Source: Ectopseudomonas toyotomiensis (GTDB lineage Bacteria > Pseudomonadota > Gammaproteobacteria > Pseudomonadales > Pseudomonadaceae). From it: a DNA stretch of 64,000 nt. The notes under the pieces are model-generated. The model did no database searches and was not told the origin of the DNA. It saw nothing but the letters and a program-made list of their open reading frames with translations. Below are positions 47,765 through 55,245 of the stretch, piece by piece (within the stretch, counting starts at the first letter, position 1; each line of letters opens with the position of its first letter). The translations under genes and the position numbers were made by a program. The stretch lies in NCBI RefSeq assembly GCF_900115695.1, contig NZ_FOXK01000006.1:62001-126000 (forward strand). The letters run 5' to 3'.

Positions 47765-47819
47765 TCGTGGAACAGGTGTCCGGATCAGCGTGGGCTGAGT
47801 GTCCGAATGGCGTGGAATC
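47754..47819. repeat. Three 20-bp direct repeats, IS21-like end
   Basis: Copies of TGTCCGAATGRCGTGGAAY start at 47754, 47777 and 47800, a 23-bp period. Multiple ordered repeats of this sort occur at the ends of IS21-family elements, so this is probably one terminus left behind. Confidence 0.55.
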
Positions 47820-47921
47820 CGCACTTCTTCAGCGGCCAATACAGTTCGGCTGGGCTATAAAGACTCCCAGGTTGGCGTCCAGAGCCAAGCAACAATTTGA
47901 TCTACACGAGGAAGGAACCAC

Positions 47922-49280
47922 ATGGCCCTTAGTGACTATTGGAAGGGACCTGAGCACCGGAGGCGGGCCGATGATCTTGACCTGCAACTGACTGACCTTC
48001 AGGCGCGCTATCAGCAACTTCAGGCACTCACCAGGCAGATCGGCGCCATGGAAGTCGTAGAGGTCAAAAATCTGATCGCTCAGGAGAAAAGAAAGCTGGC
48101 GGCCGTGCACCAGGAGGTTCAGCGAGCTGAGCAAGATGCAGCTGCGCTCGCGCAACGCTCCTCTGACTTGCAGAGGGAGATCCTCGTCTGGGAAGAGACA
48201 CTGCTTCTTGAAAGCTTTGCGCTCTACGAGCCCAAGTTCAAGTTGAACTCCAGCCATGAGTACAAAGCCCGACTGGTCGGGGTTCGCGAGCAGCAGAAAG
48301 CCTTAATCAAAAGTGGAACGGCAGCGAGTGGAAACACTAACTGGGAGGTGAATGGGAGCAAGGTAGAAGGTCGGAAGCTGGTCAACGACATGATCAAGTT
48401 GGTGCTCCGATCATTCAACAATGAAGCTGACTACTGCGTCGACAATGTAAAATTCGACAACGTAGAGCTGGGCGAAAAGCGCATTCTGAAGTCCTTCGAA
48501 ACCTGCAACCGTCTCGGCAGAGTGATGTCCGTTGAGCTATCTCGGAAGTACCTGAGCCTCAAGATTGACGAACTGCACCTTGCCCATGAGTTTCAGGTTA
48601 AGAAGCAAGAGGAAAAGGAAGATGCCAAGCGCGCCCGAGAAGAGCTGCGGGAACAGCAGAAGCTAGAGCAGGAGATTCGCGCCGCTCGGGAGAAGATCGC
48701 TAAGGAGCGCAAACACTTCGCGACCGCAATGCGCGAGCTACAGGCTCGCTTGGAAAAGGCACAATCGGAGGAGGAACGCGCGCCGCTTGTGGCCAAGTTG
48801 GCAGAGATTGAAGCAGGTCGCGCTGCGCTGGAAAGCGAAGAGAAACTTATCGACTATCGCGAACAGAACGCCAAAGCTGGCTACGTTTATGTGATCTCCA
48901 ACGTCGGAGCATTCGGGGAAGGAATTTACAAGATCGGTATGACCCGCCGCCTGGAGCCAATGGATCGCGTCGATGAGTTAGGTGATGCGTCGGTGCCATT
49001 CTGGTTTGACGTACATGCGATGGTTTTCTCGGATAACGCCCCAGCATTGGAAGCAAAGCTTCATGAACGTTTTGCGGCCGGTCGGTTAAATAAGGTTAAC
49101 GGGCGCAAGGAGTTCTTCCGCGCCGACATTGCTGAAATAGAGGCGGTCATTCGAGAAAACTACGATGCTGCTGTCGAGGTCACTCACGAAGCTCCAGCAG
49201 AGCAGTATCGAGAGAGCCTACGGATGGAATCACCCAAGGCTACAGTTCAGCAATTAGAACCAGCTGCAGCACAGAGCTGA
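47922..49280 (+). CDS. DUF4041 / T5orf172 (MUG113, GIY-YIG-like) protein
   Basis: 452 residues from an ATG with GAGGAAGG upstream. Long coiled coils (~20-85 and ~225-300) surround a DUF4041 region (~90-215); the C-terminal ~315-400 is a T5orf172/MUG113 domain with Tyr-Val-Tyr-Val-Ile and Tyr-Lys-Ile-Gly-Met-Thr, a GIY-YIG nuclease relative. Such proteins appear in phages and mobile elements and are suspected of DNA transactions or defence, but no activity is established. It stands alone between IS debris and the metal region. Confidence 0.82.
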   Translation: MALSDYWKGPEHRRRADDLDLQLTDLQARYQQLQALTRQIGAMEVVEVKNLIAQEKRKLAAVHQEVQRAEQDAAALAQRSSDLQREILVWEETLLLESFALYEPKFKLNSSHEYKARLVGVREQQKALIKSGTAASGNTNWEVNGSKVEGRKLVNDMIKLVLRSFNNEADYCVDNVKFDNVELGEKRILKSFETCNRLGRVMSVELSRKYLSLKIDELHLAHEFQVKKQEEKEDAKRAREELREQQKLEQEIRAAREKIAKERKHFATAMRELQARLEKAQSEEERAPLVAKLAEIEAGRAALESEEKLIDYREQNAKAGYVYVISNVGAFGEGIYKIGMTRRLEPMDRVDELGDASVPFWFDVHAMVFSDNAPALEAKLHERFAAGRLNKVNGRKEFFRADIAEIEAVIRENYDAAVEVTHEAPAEQYRESLRMESPKATVQQLEPAAAQS

Positions 49281-49344
49281 ATCCCCGGTTTCGTAGGTAC
49301 CTTCAAGCCTTAAATGGAAGTCCTCTAAGTCTCTGCATGATCGG

Positions 49345-49397
49345 CCGCTTCTGGCCGAAAGCAGAGGATACGGCAGGTTGCAATCGGCCAGAAGCGG
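49345..49397. repeat. Perfect 14-bp inverted repeat
   Basis: CCGCTTCTGGCCGA (49345-49358) and TCGGCCAGAAGCGG (49384-49397) with a 25-base loop, between the convergent DUF4041 and TraX genes. The right arm with flanks (49383-49399) recurs at 32451-32467. It may be a bidirectional terminator or a REP-like repeat. Confidence 0.65.
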
Positions 49398-49409
49398 ACA
49401 AACGCCCTT

Positions 49410-50108
49410 TCAGGGGCTCACCAGGTATATGGCTGCCAGGTGACCTGGATAGAACCAGTATCCCCATCGTCCAACAGGCCAAGGACGGAGAGAGCTGGAT
49501 TGCCGCAACAGGGCAAGGCCAAATGGCGCAGCGGCACCAGCCATAACGAACATCGCCACCGTCTCCGGTGTGACCCCCCAGCCTTCCAACCAGCGATTAC
49601 GACTGTTGGCCAGAATGGCTAGTACGGCAGGCAGCCACCACCAACGCATGCCTCGCAGCCCAAGCATAAAGGCAGCAGGCAAAATCACACCGACTAAGCC
49701 GTACATCAGTTGATGATGGAAAAGTATCGCAAGGACCAGCGCTCCAGTAGCCAGTAGCAGGCTGTTCCGGTCCGCGTGATGGACGCCCCAAGCGACCAGC
49801 AGACCAAGTAACAAAGTCGGCATCACGTTGAGCGTCGCACTTTCCGGTGAGAGTTCACGGTACGGCAATTCCGAAATCAGGGAGAACACCAGCAACCAGC
49901 CGAGGTAGCGCGCATTTCCTTCGCTGAATAGTTCGCCGGGGCGGGTTCTGGTGACGTTGGCTGCGATGCTCAGACAGAACAACGGAAAAGCGAGACGACC
50001 TATGATGAACAGGCCGTAAGCGTCAGGCCACAAATAGCGCAGGTGGTCGATCAGCATGCTGAACATGGCCAACCACTTGACCAGATCGAGCCCCGCATCG
50101 CGCCTCAC
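49410..50108 (-). CDS. TraX-family membrane acetyltransferase-like protein
   Basis: 232 residues with eight or nine membrane helices; Asp-Leu-Val-Lys-Trp-Leu-Ala-Met-Phe-Ser-Met-Leu-Ile-Asp-His near the start is the TraX signature. F-plasmid TraX acetylates pilin, but chromosomal relatives are of unknown role. It overlaps the YqaA-like gene by four bases and is last in the rcnA operon. Confidence 0.87.
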   Translation of the reverse strand: MRRDAGLDLVKWLAMFSMLIDHLRYLWPDAYGLFIIGRLAFPLFCLSIAANVTRTRPGELFSEGNARYLGWLLVFSLISELPYRELSPESATLNVMPTLLLGLLVAWGVHHADRNSLLLATGALVLAILFHHQLMYGLVGVILPAAFMLGLRGMRWWWLPAVLAILANSRNRWLEGWGVTPETVAMFVMAGAAAPFGLALLRQSSSLRPWPVGRWGYWFYPGHLAAIYLVSP

Positions 50109-50545
50109 CCCAACACCCCGAACGCCAACGCCGCCAGCGCCAGGTAACGCCCCGCCTTGGCCACCAGTACGATCAGCAGAAAGCTCCAGAACGGCTCACG
50201 CAGCATGCCGGCAATAACGGTCAACGGGTCGCCAATGATCGGCGCCCAGCTTAGCAGCAGTGACCAGCGCCCATAGCGGTGGTAGGCCCGCTGAGCACGT
50301 AGCAACTTGTCATCCGCTACCGGGAACCAGCGTTTATGGCGGAAGTGCTCGATGTAGCGCCCCAGTAGCCAGTTGATGATCGAGCCAAGTACGTTGCCAA
50401 CCGTAGCCACTACCAGCAACAAGGCCGGAGATTGCTTGCCTGCCAGCAGCAAGCTGGTCAACACCGCTTCGGACTGCATTGGCAGCAGAGTGGCGGCCCC
50501 AAAGGCTGCGACGAACAACCCCAGGTAGGCTGAGAAGTCCCACAT
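50105..50545 (-). CDS. YqaA/VTT-domain membrane protein
   Basis: 146 residues, four membrane helices with a Gly-Ala-Ala-Thr-Leu-Leu-Pro start and a Gly-Asp-Pro-Leu-Thr-Val-Ile-Ala-Gly re-entrant segment, as in the YqaA branch of the SNARE-associated/DedA superfamily. Substrate is unknown. It starts one base after rcnA ends and overlaps traX, so it belongs with the metal exporter. Confidence 0.86.
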   Translation of the reverse strand: MWDFSAYLGLFVAAFGAATLLPMQSEAVLTSLLLAGKQSPALLLVVATVGNVLGSIINWLLGRYIEHFRHKRWFPVADDKLLRAQRAYHRYGRWSLLLSWAPIIGDPLTVIAGMLREPFWSFLLIVLVAKAGRYLALAALAFGVLG

Positions 50546-50546
50546 T

Positions 50547-51665
50547 TCAGGTATTCAACCCTGCCCACCCGTGCAGGCCGACATAGATGCCCACTCCGAT
50601 GATCAGCAGGCTGGACAGGTACGGAGCGCGGCGCGCTACCGCACCCAACCAGGGCCAGCGGTTGGAGGCATGACGCGTGCCAATGGCTGCCGCTACACCC
50701 ACAGCCACCAGGGTCAAGGCCAAACCGACACTGAAGCTGAGCACCAACACCGCACCAAGCGTGACTTCCTTGACCTGTAGGCAGAGCAGTAGCACGGTGA
50801 TAGCCGCAGGACAGGGAATCAGTCCTCCCGTCAGGCCGAAGAGAATGACCTGCCCAGTACTCACGTTGCGGCTGGAGAATCGCCGACGAATATCGTTGGC
50901 ATGGGCTCGCTCATGGGCGTCCTGATAGCCATCCAGTGACAGCTCCAAGCCGTCCAGGTCTGCATGGGCATGTTCATGAAACGCCAGGTCATAGTCGTGG
51001 GAGTGGCCACCATGACCGAGGCTCAATCGCACGTCGAATTCGTGCGGTTCTGGGATCTCATCCACGGACTCCAAATAGCCATCGCGCTCGGTAAAAGCGA
51101 AGCGCCGCATGCGGCCGTTGGCGCGGGTCGTCTGTAGCCAGGCATCTGTGGCCTTCCAGGGCTGACCGCTGATCGTACGTAATCGCCAACGCGGAGCGAC
51201 ACCTTCCTCGAAAATTGACAGCTCGATGCGCCCGTGACCGGTGTCGATACGTCGCGTTTCGTCGTGCGCATGGTCATGCGAGTGAGGATGATCACCTTCC
51301 TGTTCGAAGCGCCACATCTGCTCTCCACGCCAGGTGCGCCAGAGCATCCACAGGGCGATGCCGATGATCAGAACCGCCGAGGCTAGCTGGAAGTATGGCT
51401 CGGTCGTCTGGGCGTCGAGGTTTTGACCCAGATACATACCGCCGATGGCAACCAGCCAGACCACCGCTGTATGCGAGGCCGTCGCAGCCAGACCCAATAG
51501 GATGGCCTGACGGACAGAGCCACGGATCGCCACGATGAACGCCGCCATCATGGTTTTCGAGTGCCCAGGTTCCAGGCCGTGCAGGGCACCTAGCAGGATG
51601 GCGGTGGGAACATACAGCCAAGCCTGGCTGGCCCCCTGTTGCAAGAGTTCGGCAAAGGACGACAT
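50547..51665 (-). CDS. rcnA: Nickel/cobalt exporter RcnA
   Basis: 372 residues, six membrane helices in two groups separated by a long His-rich loop (~115-255) with His-Ser-His-Asp-His-Ala-His and His-Gly-Gly-His-Ser-His-Asp. The His-Gly-Leu-Glu-Pro-Gly-His-Ser-Lys motif near residue 29 is the NicO/RcnA metal path. It is longer than E. coli RcnA (274) because of the loop. The sensor gene lies nine bases upstream. Confidence 0.93.
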   Translation of the reverse strand: MSSFAELLQQGASQAWLYVPTAILLGALHGLEPGHSKTMMAAFIVAIRGSVRQAILLGLAATASHTAVVWLVAIGGMYLGQNLDAQTTEPYFQLASAVLIIGIALWMLWRTWRGEQMWRFEQEGDHPHSHDHAHDETRRIDTGHGRIELSIFEEGVAPRWRLRTISGQPWKATDAWLQTTRANGRMRRFAFTERDGYLESVDEIPEPHEFDVRLSLGHGGHSHDYDLAFHEHAHADLDGLELSLDGYQDAHERAHANDIRRRFSSRNVSTGQVILFGLTGGLIPCPAAITVLLLCLQVKEVTLGAVLVLSFSVGLALTLVAVGVAAAIGTRHASNRWPWLGAVARRAPYLSSLLIIGVGIYVGLHGWAGLNT

Positions 51666-51674
51666 GGCGGGGGC

Positions 51675-51962
51675 TCAGAGGTACTTGGTGATCTGCTTGA
51701 ATTCTTCAAGTGGCGCCCGCTCACCGTTGGTGAGAGCGCCGACCGTGTGCTCCAGGCAGTGGTCGATGTGATCCTGAATCAGCGTGCGTTTGGCCTGACA
51801 CACCGCTTTCTCAACCGCATGCAGTTGCTGGGCAATGTCAACGCACGCGCGTCCATCTTCGATCATGCCAACAATGCTGCGCAGATGGCCTTCGGCACGC
51901 TTCAACCTTTTGATGATTTCCTTATGACTTTGGTGCTGATGTTCGTGTTCGTGCTTGCTCAT
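51675..51962 (-). CDS. InrS/RcnR-type metal-sensing repressor
   Basis: 95 residues from the ATG before Ser-Lys-His-Glu-His; an upstream in-frame start is less likely. The DUF156 fold carries Cys40, His65 and Cys69 with a His-rich N-terminus; His8 has the same spacing from Cys40 (32) as the N-terminal His ligand of nickel sensors. The His-Cys-His-Cys set matches InrS, whereas RcnR has His at the last place. It sits between rcnA and a G-tract operator, so nickel/cobalt-triggered release of that site is predicted. Confidence 0.88.
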   Translation of the reverse strand: MSKHEHEHQHQSHKEIIKRLKRAEGHLRSIVGMIEDGRACVDIAQQLHAVEKAVCQAKRTLIQDHIDHCLEHTVGALTNGERAPLEEFKQITKYL

Positions 51963-52000
51963 CGCGGAGCCTCGTGCAAGGATAATCGCCATCGCATCCT

Positions 52001-52017
52001 ATCCCCCTGGGGGGGAT
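52001..52017. promoter_or_regulatory. G-tract operator between divergent metal genes
   Basis: ATCCCCCTGGGGGGGAT, a near palindrome 38 bases upstream of the sensor ATG and 46 upstream of the His-rich protein. The A/T-C5-6-G5-7-A/T form is typical of RcnR/InrS/CsoR sites. It is placed to control both directions. Confidence 0.75.
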
Positions 52018-52063
52018 GCGTCAAACCAGGCAATCCTCCTGTCGAGTCGCAATCAGTCCGTCG

Positions 52064-52405
52064 ATGCTGAGCCAAATTGCTACATGCCGATTTCTTTCCG
52101 CTCTGGCACTACTGTCGATGTTGCTGTGGGCGGGGCATGCGTTTTCCGGCTACGGAAAAATTGCGCAAGTGGGCACCATCTCTCATCAGCACAGCCATGA
52201 TGAGGACCTGAGCGAACAAGATTTTCAGCTCTGGGGAGACCATCAGCACTCGTCGTTGATGGCCGACCATGTCCATGAAACCCCGCACCTCTCGGCCTGG
52301 CTGCCGACGCCTCAATACCTAGCGGCGGAGCAGCCATTGACTGCCGGCCCACTGCGCTTGCCCAGTGGCCACAGCACGCGGATAGAACGTCCCCCTCGAT
52401 TCTGA
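52064..52405 (+). CDS. Small His-rich exported protein
   Basis: 113 residues. Signal peptide to ~28 (hydrophobic core Ala-Leu-Ala-Leu-Leu-Ser-Met-Leu-Leu-Trp), then a His/Asp-rich mature part (His-Gln-His-Ser-His-Asp, His-Gln-His-Ser-Ser, His-Val-His-Glu). It resembles the small periplasmic proteins that accompany metal efflux operons (CzcI-like) but no family is certain. It lies 46 bases from the operator and upstream of the HupE-like gene. Confidence 0.68.
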   Translation: MLSQIATCRFLSALALLSMLLWAGHAFSGYGKIAQVGTISHQHSHDEDLSEQDFQLWGDHQHSSLMADHVHETPHLSAWLPTPQYLAAEQPLTAGPLRLPSGHSTRIERPPRF

Positions 52406-52461
52406 GTATCTCTTCGACTCTGGCCCTCGTGGCCCAGACTTCATCAACTCAGGATCTACCT

Positions 52462-53187
52462 ATGCATTCGCTATCTCTTCGCGGTAATGGCGCCTTGCGC
52501 CGACCGTTCCTGCTCCCCCTATTGGCATTCGTTCTGTTGCTGATAGGCATGCCAGAGGCTCTTGCCCATGGTGTTCCCGAAGGCGACAAAGGCTTCATCC
52601 AGGAAAGCACAGGGGTGTTGCTGGTGCCGTTCGTGTACATGGGCGCCAAGCACATGATCACCGGCTACGATCACCTGCTGTTCCTGTTCGGGGTGATCTT
52701 CTTCCTCTACCGCCTGAAGGACGTGGGGCTGTATGTCACGCTGTTCGCGGTCGGCCACTCGATCACTTTGCTGTTCGGAGTGCTAAGCAGCATCAGCATC
52801 AGCCCCTACGTGATCGACGCCATCATCGGCTTTTCGGTGGTGTACAAGGCACTGGATAACCTGGGTGCCTTTCAGCGCTGGTTTGGCTATCAGCCCGATA
52901 CCCGTGCGGCCACGCTGATATTCGGCCTGCTGCATGGCTTCGGCCTGGCGACCAAGATTCAGGAGTTCGAAATCTCGCCGGATGGCCTGATCGCCAACCT
53001 GATCGCCTTCAATGTCGGCGTCGAGATCGGTCAACTGCTGGCCCTCGGCACCATCCTCATTCTGATGGGCTACTGGCGGCGTACCGCCAGCTTCTGGCGC
53101 CATGCCTATACCGCCAACGTTGCCATGATGAGCGCCGGTTTCCTGCTGATGGGTTACCAGCTCACCGGCCTGATCGTCTCTCAGTAA
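52462..53187 (+). CDS. HupE/UreJ-like membrane protein
   Basis: 241 residues from an ATG with AGGAT upstream; a GTG 11 codons earlier is possible. A signal/first helix is followed by His-Gly in the mature start and six helices with the HupE landmarks His-Met-Ile-Thr-Gly-Tyr-Asp-His and His-Gly-Phe-Gly-Leu. Relatives are nickel permeases of hydrogenase or urease loci, but none of those enzymes is encoded here. Uptake or efflux of nickel or cobalt is inferred. Confidence 0.85.
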   Translation: MHSLSLRGNGALRRPFLLPLLAFVLLLIGMPEALAHGVPEGDKGFIQESTGVLLVPFVYMGAKHMITGYDHLLFLFGVIFFLYRLKDVGLYVTLFAVGHSITLLFGVLSSISISPYVIDAIIGFSVVYKALDNLGAFQRWFGYQPDTRAATLIFGLLHGFGLATKIQEFEISPDGLIANLIAFNVGVEIGQLLALGTILILMGYWRRTASFWRHAYTANVAMMSAGFLLMGYQLTGLIVSQ

Positions 53188-53198
53188 GGAATTTCCAT

Positions 53199-53864
53199 AT
53201 GTTCAATAGCAAAGCCCCAAGCCTCAACGAACTGCCGAGCAGTCAGCAGTTGCTGCGCTCCACCGTCATTGCCCTGATTGTCGCCATCGTCCTGTTGGTC
53301 ACCGTGGTGATGCCTTCGGAATATGCCATCGACCCGACTGGTGCGGGACGCATGCTGGGCCTCACTCAGATGGGCGAGATCAAGCAGCAGCTGGCCGAAG
53401 AGGCCGCTGCCGAGGTCGCCGCGCTGGTCGTGCAGGCGCCTGCGGTGGTTCAGCCCAGCACGCAGCCAGCCCCCGAGGTGACAACCGAAGTTGCTCAATC
53501 GTCCGCGCCCGTAGCGCCGGCAGCGCCGGAAGTGGCAGGTCTGAAGCACGAGATGAGCATTGACTTGGCTCCCGGCCAGGGCGCCGAAATCAAGCTGGAG
53601 ATGATCAAGGGCGCCAAGGTCAACTACTTCTGGACGGCCAATGGCGGCCAGGTCAACTACGACACCCACGGCGACCCCTACAACGCACCGCGCGACTTCT
53701 ACCACGGGTACGGCAAAGGGCGCTTCACCCCGGAAGACAGTGGCGTTCTGGAGGCGGCTTTCGACGGCAAGCACGGCTGGTTCTGGCGTAACCGAACAGA
53801 CAAGTCGGTCACCGTCACTCTGCGCACCCAAGGAGATTACATCGCCATCAAACGCGTGATCTGA
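53199..53864 (+). CDS. Membrane-anchored periplasmic protein, HupE partner
   Basis: 221 residues: cytoplasmic start, one membrane helix at ~25-45, a Pro/Ala-rich linker (~70-115) and a periplasmic domain (~120-221) rich in aromatic residues (Tyr-Phe-Trp-Thr-Ala-Asn-Gly-Gly, Phe-Tyr-His-Gly-Tyr-Gly-Lys-Gly). It corresponds to proteins labelled transmembrane anchor next to HupE-like genes; the function is unknown. It begins 11 bases after the HupE-like stop and ends at a terminator. Confidence 0.7.
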   Translation: MFNSKAPSLNELPSSQQLLRSTVIALIVAIVLLVTVVMPSEYAIDPTGAGRMLGLTQMGEIKQQLAEEAAAEVAALVVQAPAVVQPSTQPAPEVTTEVAQSSAPVAPAAPEVAGLKHEMSIDLAPGQGAEIKLEMIKGAKVNYFWTANGGQVNYDTHGDPYNAPRDFYHGYGKGRFTPEDSGVLEAAFDGKHGWFWRNRTDKSVTVTLRTQGDYIAIKRVI

Positions 53865-53870
53865 AAACAA

Positions 53871-53894
53871 AACCGGCCCCTCATGGGGCCGGTT
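53871..53894. terminator. Bidirectional terminator between the anchor gene and znuA
   Basis: AACCGGCCCC-TCAT-GGGGCCGGTT, 10 perfect pairs, preceded by AAAACAAA (a T tract for the minus strand). It lies between convergent genes. Confidence 0.85.
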
Positions 53895-53916
53895 CTGCCA
53901 GCGTCGTGCGATGATC

Positions 53917-54888
53917 TTAAAGCCGCTCCAGGCAACCGGCCAGATTGCTCCCCAGCGCCTCCAGTAGACGCTCATAGCCCAACGCGTCGACCTTCACGTC
54001 ATAGCCAAGCGGATCAAGCTCGGCCAGCCTTACTGGCAACCCTTCGCTGAGCGTCTGCGCCAGACGAGGCGGAATGGGCGGCTCGCTGAACACGCAGCTG
54101 GCTCCTGCCAGTTCCAAGCGCTTGCGCATATCGGCAACTTTTCTCGCACCTGGCTGAACATCGGCGCTTACAGCGAATACCCCTGCATGCCTCAGGCCGA
54201 ATGCCTCCTCGAAGTAGTCGAAAGCTTCATGGAAGACGAAGAAGGGTTTGCCGGCCAACGGTTTGAGGCGATCCTCGATCTTTTCGTCCATGGCCGCCAG
54301 ACGTTGATCGAATGCTGCCAGATTTGCCTGGTAGCGAGCAGCGTTCGCAGGGTCGATGCTGGACAGATCGCTCGCCATACGCGAAGCGATCTTGCGTGCA
54401 TTGTCGGGATCAAGCCAGAGGTGAGCATCAAGTGCCCCTGGGCGATGTAGTTCGTCGTGCTCGCCAGCCTCTGTCCCTTCGTCATGCACATCAGTGTGCT
54501 CCTCTTCGTGCTCGTCAGCGGGTTCTTCGTCGTGCCGATGTTCTTCACCAAAGCGACGCAGGTGCAGCCCACTGATGTCCTGGACAGCCAGAGTCATTGC
54601 CCTACGGCCTTCCAGAACTCTTGGCAGGAACGTTTCAAGATCCGGCCCGATCCAGTAGAGCAAGTCTGCCTCTCGCACGTTGCGAATGTCAGAAGGACGC
54701 AGTGTGAAGTGATGGGGAGATGCCCCTGGCGGCAGGAGTACACCGGGTTTGCCGACTCCGTCCTGTACGGCAGCGGCAATCAACTGGAGAGGCTTGATAC
54801 TGGTCAGTACGCGGACTTCTGCAAAGGCAGGCGCAGCGAACAGCAATCCCAGCATCACGCTGGAGAAGTGGGTCAGTAAGCGGTGCAT
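53917..54888 (-). CDS. znuA: Zinc ABC transporter binding protein ZnuA
   Basis: 323 residues with a signal peptide (~1-23) and a cluster A-I binding fold. Zinc ligands appear at Pro-His-His-Phe near 60, His in Leu-Asp-Ala-His-Leu-Trp near 158 and His in Phe-Val-Phe-His-Glu-Ala; a His/Asp/Glu loop (~118-150) is typical of ZnuA. No znuBC partner is nearby, so it would feed a transporter elsewhere. A Zur-type box lies 24 bases upstream. Confidence 0.92.
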   Translation of the reverse strand: MHRLLTHFSSVMLGLLFAAPAFAEVRVLTSIKPLQLIAAAVQDGVGKPGVLLPPGASPHHFTLRPSDIRNVREADLLYWIGPDLETFLPRVLEGRRAMTLAVQDISGLHLRRFGEEHRHDEEPADEHEEEHTDVHDEGTEAGEHDELHRPGALDAHLWLDPDNARKIASRMASDLSSIDPANAARYQANLAAFDQRLAAMDEKIEDRLKPLAGKPFFVFHEAFDYFEEAFGLRHAGVFAVSADVQPGARKVADMRKRLELAGASCVFSEPPIPPRLAQTLSEGLPVRLAELDPLGYDVKVDALGYERLLEALGSNLAGCLERL

Positions 54889-54911
54889 TGAGGCTATCTC
54901 GCAAGGATATC

Positions 54912-54924
54912 GTTACGGAATAAC
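54912..54924 (-). promoter_or_regulatory. Zur box upstream of znuA
   Basis: GTTACGGAATAAC keeps the GTTA-N5-TAAC core of gammaproteobacterial Zur sites (GTTATANTATAAC). Flanking GATAT/ATATC bases extend the dyad. Confidence 0.72.
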
Positions 54925-55245
54925 ATATCAAAATTACTTGCAGTCTTCAGCCATCCCTGAATGACATGGCGATCTCACAGAACCCCAAAACCTTTCAATC
55001 GGGCTAGCTCCAAGGACCGCTTGTGGCCGGTTTCTGCCTGTCGCCAGGCGCAGCTTCGGATAGACATCTACCTCGTGTACACACCCTGCTGAGCTTTTCC
55101 ACCGACCGCCCCAGCCTGCTGTGTTGCCCCTACCTTCTTAGTCCTCGCCGAAACGGTCTTTGACCCCCTTCCTTCCCAGTACCGAACCTCTCGCCCGCGG
55201 CACATCCGCGTGCCGTGCGTTTTGTCTGGGAGGTTGGGTTCGGGG
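54925..55245. other. Junction between metal region and T4SS operon
   Basis: About 320 bases without a recognisable gene. It should contain the traG promoter. No clear insertion ends were seen. Confidence 0.45.

Noticed and set aside
49410..50108. TraX-like gene as part of the conjugation system
   Set aside because: It is in an operon with rcnA and yqaA, far from the trb genes, on the opposite strand; TraX relatives are common outside plasmids.
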